64,000 bases of DNA from Streptomyces sp. TLI_235 (GTDB taxonomy: Bacteria; Actinomycetota; Actinomycetes; Streptomycetales; Streptomycetaceae): NCBI GenBank assembly GCA_002300355.1, contig NSGV01000001.1:4712001-4776000 (forward strand), given 5' to 3'. Below are positions 43,088 through 51,624 of the stretch, piece by piece. The notes beneath the pieces were generated by a model. It had not been told where the DNA came from and searched no databases. It worked only from the letters and a program-made list of their open reading frames with translations. Each line of letters begins with the position of its first letter. Position 1 is the stretch's first letter. The translations under genes were made by a program, and so were the position numbers.

Positions 43088-44427
43088 CGTACTGGGCGGA
43101 GTACGCGTGGCTGCCGCACGCCAACGGCACCGTCGTCGAGAAGGACGTGCTGATCGCCGTCGGACCGGGCGGCCGGATCGCCCACGTCACCCCCGACAGC
43201 GGTCCCTGCCCGTCCGGCGCCGTCCGGCTCGGCGGCCTGGTGCTGCCCGGCCAGGCCAACGCGCACTCGCACGCCTTCCACCGCGCCCTGCGCGGACACG
43301 TCCAGGTCGGCTCCGGCACCTTCTGGACCTGGCGGGACACCATGTACCGCTTCGCCGGCGCCCTCGACCCGGACAGCTACCTCGACCTCGCCACCGCCGT
43401 CTACGCCGAGATGGCGCTGGCCGGCATCACCGCCGTCGGCGAGTTCCACTACCTGCACCACGCCCCCGGCGGCAGCCGCTACGACGACCCCAACGCGATG
43501 GGCCTCGCCCTGATCGAGGCGGCGGCGCGGGCCGGCATCCGGATCACCCTGCTCGACACCTGCTACCTCTCGTCCGGCTTCGGCGCCGAGGCCACCAAGC
43601 CGCAGCTGCGGTTCAGCGACGGCGACGCCGACGCCTGGGCCGCCCGCGCGGACGCCCTCAAGCCCACCGACCACGCCCGCATCGGCGCCGCCGTCCACTC
43701 GGTCCGCGCGGTGCCCGCCGACCAGCTGGCGACCGTCGCGCACTGGGCGGCCATGCGGAAGGCCCCGCTGCACGTCCACCTCTCCGAGCAGACCGCCGAG
43801 AACGACGCCTGCCTCACCGCCCACGGCGTCACCCCGACCCGGCTGCTCGCCGACCACGGCGTGCTCGGCCCGCGCACCTCCGCGGTGCACGCCACGCACC
43901 TGAGCGACGACGACATCCGGCTGCTCGGCGACTCCGCCACCACCATCTGCATGTGCCCCACCACCGAGCGGGACCTCGCCGACGGCATCGGCCCGGCCCG
44001 CCGGCTGGCGAGTTCGGGCTGCCCGATCAGCCTCGGCAGCGACAGCCACGCGATCATCGACCCGTTCGAGGAGGCCCGGGCGCTGGAGCTCAACGAACGG
44101 CTCCGCACCCGCACCCGCGGGCACTGGACGGCACACGCCCTGCTCCGGGCCGGCACCGAGGACGGCCACGCCTCCCTCGGCTGGTCCGAGGCGGGCCGGA
44201 TCGAGGCGGGCGCCCTCGCCGACTTCACCGCCGTCGCCCTGGACACCGTCCGCACGGCCGGGCCGGGCCCGCAGCTCGGGGCGGAGACCGCGGTGTTCGC
44301 GGCCACCGCGGCGGACGTCCGGCACGTGGTCGTCGGCGGCCGCCACATCGTCAAGGACGCCGTGCACCAGCTCGTCCCCGACGTCGCCGGCGCCCTCCGC
44401 ACCGCCATCACCTCGCTGGGAGCCTGA
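43075..44427 (+). CDS. hutF: Formimidoylglutamate deiminase
   Basis: This 450-residue amidohydrolase-superfamily enzyme converts N-formimidoyl-glutamate to N-formyl-glutamate and ammonia. The metal-binding HxH is in NAHSHAFHRALRGH. The GTFWTWRDTMYRFAG segment is diagnostic of HutF. Further ligands lie in HVHLSEQTAEND, VHATHLSDDDI and LGSDSHAIIDPFEEAR. The start ATG 43075 lies within the end of the M20 gene. HutF rather than HutG/HutE means that ammonia and formate, not formamide, are released. Confidence 0.92.
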   Translation: MSGLTYWAEYAWLPHANGTVVEKDVLIAVGPGGRIAHVTPDSGPCPSGAVRLGGLVLPGQANAHSHAFHRALRGHVQVGSGTFWTWRDTMYRFAGALDPDSYLDLATAVYAEMALAGITAVGEFHYLHHAPGGSRYDDPNAMGLALIEAAARAGIRITLLDTCYLSSGFGAEATKPQLRFSDGDADAWAARADALKPTDHARIGAAVHSVRAVPADQLATVAHWAAMRKAPLHVHLSEQTAENDACLTAHGVTPTRLLADHGVLGPRTSAVHATHLSDDDIRLLGDSATTICMCPTTERDLADGIGPARRLASSGCPISLGSDSHAIIDPFEEARALELNERLRTRTRGHWTAHALLRAGTEDGHASLGWSEAGRIEAGALADFTAVALDTVRTAGPGPQLGAETAVFAATAADVRHVVVGGRHIVKDAVHQLVPDVAGALRTAITSLGA

Positions 44428-44473
44428 GGGGAGATGCCCCTGGCCGGCTGACCATGATCTTGAAAGGACAACG

Positions 44474-45640
44474 TTGAGCACCCTCATCACCGGCATCGGC
44501 AGCCTGGTCACCAACGACCCCGGGCTCGGTTCGGGCCCGCTGGGGCTGGTCGCGGACGCCGCCGTCGTGGTGGACGGCGAGCGGATCGCCTGGGTGGGCC
44601 CGGCCGCGGCCGCCCCCGCCGCCGACGACCGCTTCGACGCCGACGGCCGCGCCCTGCTGCCGGGCTTCGTCGACTCGCACTCCCACCTGGTCTTCGCCGG
44701 CGACCGCACCGCCGAGTTCAACGCCCGGATGTCCGGCCAGGCCTACTCGGCCGGCGGCATCCGGACGACGGTGGCCGCCACCCGCGCCGCGACCGACGCC
44801 GAGCTGGACGCCAACCTCGCCCGCTTCCTGCGCGAGGCACTGCGCCAGGGCACCACCACGGTCGAGTGCAAGTCGGGCTACGGCCTGACCGTCGAGGACG
44901 AGGCACGGGCACTGCGGATCGCCGCCGGGCACACCCCGGAGACGACGTACCTCGGTGCGCACGTGGTGGCCCCCGAGTTCAAGGACGACCCGGCCGGCTA
45001 CGTGGAGCTGGTGACCGGCGAGATGCTGGACGCCTGCGCCCCGCACGCCAAGTGGGTGGACGTCTTCTGCGAGCGCGGCGCCTTCGACGGCGACCAGGCG
45101 CGGGCCGTCCTGACCGCCGGCACGGCCCGCGGCCTGGTGCCGCGGGTGCACGCCAACCAGCTGTCGTACGGCCCGGGCGTGCAGCTCGCGGTGGAGCTGG
45201 GTGCGGCCTCCGCGGACCACTGCACCCACCTGACCGACGAGGACGTGGCGGCGCTCGCCGGCTCGGACACCGTGGCGACCCTGCTGCCCGGCGCGGAGTT
45301 CTCGACCCGCGCCGCGTACCCGGACGCCCGCCGGCTGCTCGATGCGGGCGCCGCGGTGGCGCTCTCCACGGACTGCAACCCGGGGTCGAGCTTCACCTCG
45401 TCGATGGCCTTCTGCGTCGCGGTGGCCGTCCGCGAGATGGGGATGACCCCGGACGAGGCGGTGCACGCGGCGACGGCGACCGGTGCGCGGGCCCTGCGGC
45501 GGACGGACGTCGGCACGGTCACGGTGGGTGCCCGCGCCGACCTGCTGCTGCTGGACGCCCCCTCGCACGTGCACCTGGCCTACCGCCCGGGTGTGCCGCT
45601 GACCGCCGCGGTCTGGCGCAGCGGCGTGCGCGAGGTCTGA
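44474..45640 (+). CDS. hutI: Imidazolonepropionase
   Basis: This 388-residue amidohydrolase opens the imidazolone ring to give N-formimidoyl-L-glutamate. Metal ligands are in GFVDSHSHLVFAGDR; substrate motifs include ARMSGQAYSAGGIRTTV, ECKSGYGL, VHANQLSYGPGV, ADHCTHL and LSTDCNPGSSFTSSM. TTG 44474 is the only reasonable start, after GAAAGGA. It is the last gene of the hutU operon, 46 nt after hutF. A strong stem-loop follows. Confidence 0.94.
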   Translation: MSTLITGIGSLVTNDPGLGSGPLGLVADAAVVVDGERIAWVGPAAAAPAADDRFDADGRALLPGFVDSHSHLVFAGDRTAEFNARMSGQAYSAGGIRTTVAATRAATDAELDANLARFLREALRQGTTTVECKSGYGLTVEDEARALRIAAGHTPETTYLGAHVVAPEFKDDPAGYVELVTGEMLDACAPHAKWVDVFCERGAFDGDQARAVLTAGTARGLVPRVHANQLSYGPGVQLAVELGAASADHCTHLTDEDVAALAGSDTVATLLPGAEFSTRAAYPDARRLLDAGAAVALSTDCNPGSSFTSSMAFCVAVAVREMGMTPDEAVHAATATGARALRRTDVGTVTVGARADLLLLDAPSHVHLAYRPGVPLTAAVWRSGVREV

Positions 45641-45679
45641 TCCCGGCCGCTCCCCGCCACCGGGGGCCGAGGACACGGC

Positions 45680-45712
45680 AGAGGGAGGGCGCGATCCGCG
45701 CCCTCCCTCTTC
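45680..45712 (+). terminator. Terminator of the hut operon
   Basis: AGAGGGAGGGCGCG pairs perfectly with CGCGCCCTCCCTCT across 3 nt, followed by TCAAT. It lies 40 nt after hutI. Confidence 0.8.
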
Positions 45713-45791
45713 AATGTGCCGGGTTGTGCCCTGGTCGGGACCAGTTTTTCCGCTTCGCCCCGGTGCGGACAACCGCCGTCCGGGGGGATTT

Positions 45792-45833
45792 GCCACGGCC
45801 CGCCCCCGCCGGTCGGCGGGGGCGGGCCGTGGC
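45792..45833 (-). terminator. Terminator of the peptide transporter gene
   Basis: A perfect 19-bp stem (GCCACGGCCCGCCCCCGCC with its complement) closes on a 4-nt loop. It stands 37 nt past the minus-strand stop at 45870. It is separate from the hut terminator, so each convergent operon has its own. Confidence 0.8.
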
Positions 45834-45869
45834 CCGGCACGTCGGGCCCAGTGCGTCGGGCCCGGTGCG

Positions 45870-47375
45870 TCAGTGCACGTCGCCCATGAGGCGGACGACC
45901 TTCTTGCGGTACATCGCGAGGCCCAGGCCGGCGATGATCGCGGCCACACCCTGCAGGGCGAAGTACCAGGTCGTGCCGGTGGCGTCACCGAGGACCAGCT
46001 GGACGATGGCGGCCACGCAGTCACCGGCGGTGACGGCGAGGAACCAGACACCCATCATCTGGCTGGCGTACTTCGCCGGGGCCAGCTTGGTGGTCACGGA
46101 GAGGCCGACCGGGGAGAGGGTCAGCTCGCCGACGGTCTGGACGAGGTAGACCACGGCCAGCCACAGCGGGGTGACCTTGACGCCGCCCGCGGCGGCGGCC
46201 ATCGCCAGCATCATGACCAGGAAGGACGCGCCGATCATCAGCAGGCCGAAGGCGAACTTCATGGTGGTGCTGGGGTTCTTGCCGCGGCGCGAGAGCGCCA
46301 CCCAGAGCCAGGCGAAGACCGGGGCCAGCGCCATGATGTAGAGCGGGTTCAGCGACTGGAACCAGCTGGACGGGAAGGTGAACCCGAGCAGCGTGGAGGC
46401 GGTGCTGTCGTCGGCGAAGACGCTCAGCGTGGAGCCGGACTGGTCGTAGATCATCCAGAACACGGCGGCGGCCACGAAGAACCAGATGTAGCCGCTCATC
46501 TTTGACTGCTCGGCGGTGTCCAGGTCCTTGTCGCGCTTGACCCGGGCGAAGACGAACACCGGGATGGCGATACCCGCGATGGACAGCGGCCAGATCGCCC
46601 AGTCGATGGTGAAGCGGCCGCTCAGCACGACGACGGCGTAGAACACGGCCGCGACGGCCAGCCACAGGCCCGCCTTGCGGAACACCGCGCGCTTCTCGGC
46701 GGCGGGCATGGGGGCGGTCACGACGTCGCTGGCGGCGGCCAGGTGGCGGGTGCCGAGCAGGAACTGGCCGAGGCCCAGCGCCATGCCGATGCCGGCGAGG
46801 GCGAAGCCCAGGTGCCAGTTGACGCTCTGGCCGACGGTGCCGATGACCAGCGGGGCGGCGAAGGCACCGAGGTTGATGCCCATGTAGAAGATCGTGAAGC
46901 CGCCGTCGCGACGCGGGTCGTTCGGGCCGTCGTACAGGTGGCCGACCATCGTCGAGATGTTGGCCTTCAGCAGGCCGGAGCCGAGCGCGATGAAGCCGAG
47001 GCCGGTGAAGAACGAGGCCGAGGCGGGCACCGCGAGCAGGAAGTGGCCGATCATGATGATCGTGCCGCCGAGTGCCACGGTCCTGCGGGCGCCGAGGAAG
47101 CGGTCGGCGATCCAGCCGCCCGGCAGGGCGAGCAGGTACACCATCGCGTTGTAGACGCTGTAGACGGCCGTCGCCACGGCGATCTTCATGCCGAGGCCGC
47201 CCTCGGTGGTGGCGGCGGTCATGTAGAGCACCAGCAGGGCACGCATGCCGTAGAAGCTGAAGCGCTCCCACATCTCGGTCATGAAGAGGGTGGCGAGCCC
47301 TCGGGGGTGCCCGAAGAAGGTCTTGCCACTGGAAGGGGCCGGGCGGATGCCGGCGTCCAGGGTGGTAGTCGCCAT
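45870..47375 (-). CDS. POT-family proton-dependent oligopeptide transporter
   Basis: This 501-residue transporter has about 14 transmembrane segments. Signatures are TEMWERFSFYGMRALLVLYM (the ExxER/K-Y motif of transmembrane helix 1), LPGGWIADRFLGARRTVALGG (PTR2 motif) and FYMGINLGAFAAPLVIG. It imports di- and tripeptides with protons. It is divergent from a two-component system across a 328-bp region with several inverted repeats. The start is ATG 47375. Confidence 0.92.
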   Translation of the reverse strand: MATTTLDAGIRPAPSSGKTFFGHPRGLATLFMTEMWERFSFYGMRALLVLYMTAATTEGGLGMKIAVATAVYSVYNAMVYLLALPGGWIADRFLGARRTVALGGTIIMIGHFLLAVPASASFFTGLGFIALGSGLLKANISTMVGHLYDGPNDPRRDGGFTIFYMGINLGAFAAPLVIGTVGQSVNWHLGFALAGIGMALGLGQFLLGTRHLAAASDVVTAPMPAAEKRAVFRKAGLWLAVAAVFYAVVVLSGRFTIDWAIWPLSIAGIAIPVFVFARVKRDKDLDTAEQSKMSGYIWFFVAAAVFWMIYDQSGSTLSVFADDSTASTLLGFTFPSSWFQSLNPLYIMALAPVFAWLWVALSRRGKNPSTTMKFAFGLLMIGASFLVMMLAMAAAAGGVKVTPLWLAVVYLVQTVGELTLSPVGLSVTTKLAPAKYASQMMGVWFLAVTAGDCVAAIVQLVLGDATGTTWYFALQGVAAIIAGLGLAMYRKKVVRLMGDVH

Positions 47376-47467
47376 GTGTGGTGGGTTCCTTGCCTGTGTT
47401 CGTCCGCCGAGGGGTGTTGGCGGGCGGGGACCGGACCACTGTACGGGGACGCTGACAGGACATCGGA

Positions 47468-47496
47468 GGACAAATGCCGAACCGTCGGTATTGTCC
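47468..47496. promoter_or_regulatory. Inverted repeat near the transporter promoter
   Basis: GGACAA and TTGTCC arms flank inner CCGA and TCGG arms with a one-base asymmetry. It lies 93 nt upstream of the transporter start and could be an operator for it. Confidence 0.4.
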
Positions 47497-47551
47497 GAGT
47501 AGAGCCTCGGCGGCTACAAGTCGTCCATTCGATGGTAACTCGGAAAAACTT

Positions 47552-47566
47552 CCTTCGAAACGAAGG
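47552..47566. promoter_or_regulatory. Perfect inverted repeat CCTTCG-AAA-CGAAGG
   Basis: Six-base arms surround AAA. Outer CATTCGA (47526-47532) and TCGAATG (47567-47573) arms enclose it asymmetrically. Its position midway between divergent genes suggests a shared regulatory site. Confidence 0.45.
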
Positions 47567-47648
47567 TCGAATGACAGAATCTCCACCTCTCACCTCTTGG
47601 GGGCCGTCTCGACGCGGACATGGCGGACCAAAGGTAACGATCACGGCT

Positions 47649-47666
47649 CTGTGAAACAGTTCACAG
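47649..47666. promoter_or_regulatory. CRP-type binding site upstream of the two-component system
   Basis: CTGTGAA-ACAG-TTCACAG contains TGTGAAACAGTTCACA, an exact match to the TGTGA-N6-TCACA CRP consensus. It lies 37 nt before the response-regulator ATG. Streptomyces Crp recognises a related GTG-N6-GNCAC site, to which this fits except one base. Confidence 0.55.
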
Positions 47667-47703
47667 CCCCTTGCGATCACCGGAGCGGACTACCATCACC
47701 CCC

Positions 47704-48378
47704 ATGACCTGTGTGCTGCTGGCCGAGGACGACCCGGCAATCTCCGAACCGCTGGCCCGCGCGCTCCGTCGCGAGGGGTATGACGTGCTCGTGCGCGAGG
47801 ACGGCCCCGCCGCGCTGGCCGCGGGCCTCGCGGAGGACGTCGACCTGATCGTCCTGGACCTCGGCCTGCCCGAGATGGACGGCCTGGAGGTCTGCCGGCG
47901 CCTGCGCGCCGACGGCCGCAGCTGCCCCGTCCTGGTGCTCACCGCCCGGGCCGACGAGGTGGACACGGTGGTCGGCCTGGACGCCGGTGCCGACGACTAC
48001 GTCACCAAGCCCTTCCGGCTGGCCGAGCTGCTCGCCCGCGTCCGGGCGCTGCTCCGCCGCGGCAACGTGGACCAGCTCACCACCGGCGCCCACGGCGTCA
48101 AGATCGACATCGAGTCGCACCGCGCCTGGCTCGGCGAGGAGGAACTCACCCTCTCCGCCAAGGAGTTCGAGCTGCTGCGCGTCCTGGTGCGGGACGCCGG
48201 CCGGGTGGTCACCCGCGAGGAGATCATGCGCCAGGTCTGGGACACCACCTGGTGGACCTCCACCAAGACGCTGGACATGCACATCTCCTGGCTGCGCAAG
48301 AAGCTCGGCGACGACGCCGCCAACCCGCGCTACATCGCCACCGTCCGCGGCGTCGGATTCCGGTTCGAGAAGAACTGA
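47704..48378 (+). CDS. OmpR-family response regulator
   Basis: This 224-residue regulator has a receiver domain with the acid pocket in LLAEDD, phospho-acceptor Asp52 in VLDLGLPEMDG, and the switch Thr and Lys in LVLTARAD and DYVTKPF. A winged-helix DNA-binding domain follows (LSAKEFELLRVLVRDAGRVVTREEIMRQVW; LDMHISWLRKKLGDD; ATVRGVGFRFE). The partner kinase starts 56 nt downstream. The signal sensed is unknown. Confidence 0.93.
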   Translation: MTCVLLAEDDPAISEPLARALRREGYDVLVREDGPAALAAGLAEDVDLIVLDLGLPEMDGLEVCRRLRADGRSCPVLVLTARADEVDTVVGLDAGADDYVTKPFRLAELLARVRALLRRGNVDQLTTGAHGVKIDIESHRAWLGEEELTLSAKEFELLRVLVRDAGRVVTREEIMRQVWDTTWWTSTKTLDMHISWLRKKLGDDAANPRYIATVRGVGFRFEKN

Positions 48379-48434
48379 CCCCGGCCGCCGCACCGCACCA
48401 CCACAGCACCGACTGAGCGAAGGCATTCCCCGGC

Positions 48435-49712
48435 GTGAAGCGCAGAATGATCAACTCACTGCTGGGCGTCGTCCTGGTGGTGGTCGCGGTGTTCTGCGTC
48501 CCGCTGGCGCTCATCGAGAAGCAGAGCATCGTCAACGCCGCCGAGGACCGGGTCGACGCCGCGGCCGTCCGGGTCCTCGGCCTGGTCGAGAACCGGCTGG
48601 CCGCGGGCGAACCGGTGACCGGCGAGAAGTTCGCCGCCCAGGTCACCGACGGCTCCTTCGTGACCGTCGACATCCCCGGCCAGCCGCTCATCGCGGCCGG
48701 CCGGCCGGTCGACGGCCCGGCGCTGACCGCCACCGAGGAGGGCGCCAGCGGCGAGACGGTGACCGTCCAGCAGTCCCGCGCCGACGTCGACCACGAGATC
48801 GGCAACATGCTGCTGCTGCTCGGCGTGGTCGCGCTGCTCGCCGTGCAGGCCGCCGTCGCCCTCGCGGTCTGGCAGGCCAAGCGCCTCGCCCGCCCGCTCA
48901 CCGAACTCGCCCAGACCGCCGAACGCCTCGGCTCCGGCGACCCGCGGCCCCGCGACCGCCGCTACGGCGTGCCCGAACTCGACCGGATCGCCGAGGTGCT
49001 GGACGTCAGCGCGGTACGGATCGCCCGGATGCTCACCGCCGAACGCCGGCTCGCCGCCGACGCCTCGCACCAGCTGCGCACCCCGCTCACCGCGCTCTCC
49101 ATGCGCCTGGAGGAGATCACCGCGCTCGCCGAGGAGCCGGACACCGTCAAGGAGGAAGCCACGATCGCCCTCCAGCAGGTGGAGCGGCTCACCGACGTCG
49201 TCCAGCGGCTGCTCACCAACCAGCGCGACCCGGCCAGCCCGACCGCCGTCACCTTCGACCTCGACGAGGTACTCAAGCAGCAGGTCGAGGAGTGGAGCGC
49301 ACCGCTGCGCGCGGCCGGCCGCCGGCTGCAGATGGAGGGGATGCGCGGCACCACCGTGATCGGCACACCGGGAACGGTGGCCCAGGTGCTGGCCACCCTG
49401 CTGGAGAACTCGCTGATGCACGGCGGCGGCGACATCACCCTGCGGGTCCGCCGCACCGGCTCCTCGGTGGTCGCCGAGGTCCAGGACGAGGGCCCGGGCG
49501 TCCCGCCGGAACTCGGCAACCGGGTCTTCGAGCGTGCGGTCAGCGGCCGGAACTCCACCGGCATCGGGCTCGCCGTCGCCCGCGACCTCGCGGAGGCGGA
49601 CGGCGCCCGGCTGGAACTGCTCTCGCTCAAGCCCCCGGTCTTCGCCCTCTTCCTCGGCAGCGGCCGGGACCACGAGGACACGGGCGCCGAGCCCAAGCGC
49701 CCGCAGCGCTGA
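48435..49712 (+). CDS. Membrane sensor histidine kinase
   Basis: This 425-residue kinase starts at GTG 48435. Two membrane helices (LLGVVLVVVAVFCVPLALI and MLLLLGVVALLAVQAAVALAV) flank an extracytoplasmic sensor of about 95 residues. A HAMP linker (WQAKRLARPLTELAQTAERLGSGD) follows. The dimerisation/phospho-acceptor histidine is in ADASHQLRTPLTALSMRLEE, and the ATPase domain has LLENSLMHGGGDITL, DEGPGVPPEL and STGIGLAVARDLAEADG. It pairs with the response regulator immediately upstream. Confidence 0.93.
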   Translation: MKRRMINSLLGVVLVVVAVFCVPLALIEKQSIVNAAEDRVDAAAVRVLGLVENRLAAGEPVTGEKFAAQVTDGSFVTVDIPGQPLIAAGRPVDGPALTATEEGASGETVTVQQSRADVDHEIGNMLLLLGVVALLAVQAAVALAVWQAKRLARPLTELAQTAERLGSGDPRPRDRRYGVPELDRIAEVLDVSAVRIARMLTAERRLAADASHQLRTPLTALSMRLEEITALAEEPDTVKEEATIALQQVERLTDVVQRLLTNQRDPASPTAVTFDLDEVLKQQVEEWSAPLRAAGRRLQMEGMRGTTVIGTPGTVAQVLATLLENSLMHGGGDITLRVRRTGSSVVAEVQDEGPGVPPELGNRVFERAVSGRNSTGIGLAVARDLAEADGARLELLSLKPPVFALFLGSGRDHEDTGAEPKRPQR

Positions 49713-49730
49713 GCGCGGGCCCGCGCTCCG

Positions 49731-50255
49731 CTACTTCACGTACTCCGGCTCCTCGGCCGCCAGCAGCAGCTCGGCCTCGGCGACGACCTCGGGCTCCGGC
49801 TCGGCCAGCTCCGGCATCGCCTTGAACACCCACGTCCGGTACGAGACGAAGCGGAACACCGTGCCGACCGCGAGGCCGGCCACCTTGGCGGCGATCTGCT
49901 CCAGGTGCGTGTTCAGGCCCAGCACGTAGACCGAGAAGCCCAGCACGCCGGTCTCGATCAGCATGCCGGCGCCGCTGAACAGCAGGAACAGCGTGATCTC
50001 GCGGCGGCGGGAGGCGGCGTCGCGGTCCTTGTACAGCCAGTACCGGTAGCCGAGGTAGTTGGTGGCGATGGCCACCAGGGTCGCCGCCACGTTGGAGCGC
50101 AGCGAGGCCAGGTTCAGGCCGTTGATGCAGATCCAGAAGACGACGAAGTTGACGGCGACACCGCTCAGGCCGACGACGGCGAACTTGATCACTTCGTCGG
50201 ACAGGCCGCGCAGGCGCTGCAGCAACGACGGCTGGGTCGCGGTGGTCGTGGTCAT
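49731..50255 (-). CDS. GtrA-family membrane protein
   Basis: This 174-residue protein has four transmembrane helices (VIKFAVVGLSGVAVNFVVFWI; NVAATLVAIATNYLGYRYWLY; ITLFLLFSGAGMLIETGVLGFSVYV; IAAKVAGLAVGTVFRFVSYRTWVF). This is the GtrA pattern FxxVGxxGVxxNxxxF. GtrA-like proteins move prenyl-linked sugars across the membrane for wall polysaccharide. That fits the nearby UDP-glucose dehydrogenase and LCP genes. The C-terminal Glu-rich tail is an addition. Confidence 0.88.
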   Translation of the reverse strand: MTTTTATQPSLLQRLRGLSDEVIKFAVVGLSGVAVNFVVFWICINGLNLASLRSNVAATLVAIATNYLGYRYWLYKDRDAASRRREITLFLLFSGAGMLIETGVLGFSVYVLGLNTHLEQIAAKVAGLAVGTVFRFVSYRTWVFKAMPELAEPEPEVVAEAELLLAAEEPEYVK

Positions 50256-50466
50256 CCGGGTGTCTCCTGAGTGACGTACGGGAGGACGAACTGGGTGCCC
50301 GCGCGGGCGCAGCGCGATACCGGCGCCTCGTGTACGCACGTGCGCGGCGAAGGCCCGGGCCACCAGGCTACTCGCTCCCTCGGGCCCCATCGGCGCCCGG
50401 TTCCCCCCGGTCTCCCGCGCAACCGCCGGTGCACCGGCTCCGACCGGCCCGGATATCCTGGGCAGC

Positions 50467-51624
50467 GTGACTTTCGCGGGCAATGCAAAATTTCCAGTGG
50501 TCGGCGTGATCGGCGGAGGGCAGCTGGCGCGCATGGCGCACCAGGCAGGCATCCCGCTCGGCATCCGCTTCAAACTCCTCGCCGACACCCCGCAGGACTC
50601 GGCGGCACAGGTGGTGTCCGACGTCGTCCTCGGTGACTACCGGGACCTGGAGACGCTGCGCCGCTTCGCGGCCGACTGCGACGTGATCACTTTCGACCAC
50701 GAGCACGTGCCGACCGAGCACCTGCGGGCCCTGCAGGCCGACGGTATCGCCGTCCGCCCGGGCCCGGACGCCCTGGTGAACGCCCAGGACAAGGGCGTGA
50801 TGCGGGCGAAGCTCGACTCGATCGACGTGCCCTGCCCCCGGCACCGGATCGTCGCCGACCCGGCCGACGTGACGGCCTTCGCCGCCGAGGGCGACGGCTA
50901 CCCGGTGGTGCTGAAGACCGTCCGCGGCGGCTACGACGGCAAGGGCGTCTGGGTGGTCGGCGACGAGGCCGAGGCGGCCGCGCCCTTCCTGGCCGGCGTC
51001 CCGGTGCTGGCCGAGGAGAAGGTCGACTTCGCCCGCGAGCTGGCCGCGAACGTGGTCCGCTCGCCCAGCGGCCAGGCGGTCGCCTACCCGGTGGTGGAGA
51101 GCGTCCAGGAGAACGGCGTCTGCGCCGAGGTCACCGCGCCCGCGCCGGGCCTCGACCCGGAGCTGGCCGCCGAGGCCCAGCAGCTCGCGCTGCGGATCGC
51201 CGGCGCGCTGGACATCACCGGCCACCTCGCGGTGGAGCTGTTCCAGACCCGGGACGGCCGGATCCTGGTCAACGAGCTGGCGATGCGCCCGCACAACTCC
51301 GGCCACTGGTCCCAGGACGGCTCGGTCACCTCGCAGTTCGAGAACCACCTGCGGGCGGTGCTCGACCTGCCGCTCGGCGACCCGCGGCCGCGCGCCCGGT
51401 GGACGGTCATGGTCAACGTGCTCGGCGGCGACTACCCGGACATGTACCACGCCTTCCTGCACTGCATGGCCCGTGACCCCGGCCTCAAGATCCACATGTA
51501 CGGCAAGGACGTGAAGCCGGGCCGCAAGGTCGGCCACGTCAACGTCGTCGGGGACGACCTCGACGACGTCCGCGAGCGCGCCCGTCACGCGGCCGCCTAC
51601 CTGCGAGGAACGATCACCGAATGA
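50467..51624 (+). CDS. purK: N5-carboxyaminoimidazole ribonucleotide synthase
   Basis: This 385-residue ATP-grasp enzyme carboxylates aminoimidazole ribonucleotide in purine synthesis. VVGVIGGGQLARMAHQAG, FDHEHVP, VLKTVRGGYDGKGVWVV, FARELAANVVRS and NELAMRPHNSGHWSQDGSVTSQFENHLRAV are family motifs. GTG 50467 is the start. Its stop overlaps the purE start by 4 nt. Confidence 0.95.
   Translation: MTFAGNAKFPVVGVIGGGQLARMAHQAGIPLGIRFKLLADTPQDSAAQVVSDVVLGDYRDLETLRRFAADCDVITFDHEHVPTEHLRALQADGIAVRPGPDALVNAQDKGVMRAKLDSIDVPCPRHRIVADPADVTAFAAEGDGYPVVLKTVRGGYDGKGVWVVGDEAEAAAPFLAGVPVLAEEKVDFARELAANVVRSPSGQAVAYPVVESVQENGVCAEVTAPAPGLDPELAAEAQQLALRIAGALDITGHLAVELFQTRDGRILVNELAMRPHNSGHWSQDGSVTSQFENHLRAVLDLPLGDPRPRARWTVMVNVLGGDYPDMYHAFLHCMARDPGLKIHMYGKDVKPGRKVGHVNVVGDDLDDVRERARHAAAYLRGTITE

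Larger units (their letters stand above)
47376..47703. other. Divergent promoter region rich in inverted repeats
   Basis: This 328-bp region separates the POT transporter and response-regulator genes. It is less GC-rich than its surroundings. It holds inverted repeats at 47468-47496 (GGACAA...TTGTCC), 47526-47573 (CATTCGA...TCGAATG enclosing CCTTCG-AAA-CGAAGG) and 47649-47666 (CRP-like). An ATG at 47474 after GGAGGA opens a 77-codon frame, but its predicted protein has no recognisable feature and it runs into the next gene. Confidence 0.6.

Noticed and set aside
34590..45640. Reading the MIO ammonia-lyase, amidohydrolases and flavin enzymes as an unusual biosynthetic cluster
   Set aside because: Each pathway enzyme fits histidine degradation, the operon order is that of known hut loci, and the flavin pair has its own terminator and regulation.
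47474..47707. A 77-codon plus-strand frame with GGAGGA before its ATG
   Set aside because: The ribosome-like sequence is part of the GGACAA inverted repeat, the protein is basic and featureless, and the frame ends inside the response-regulator gene.
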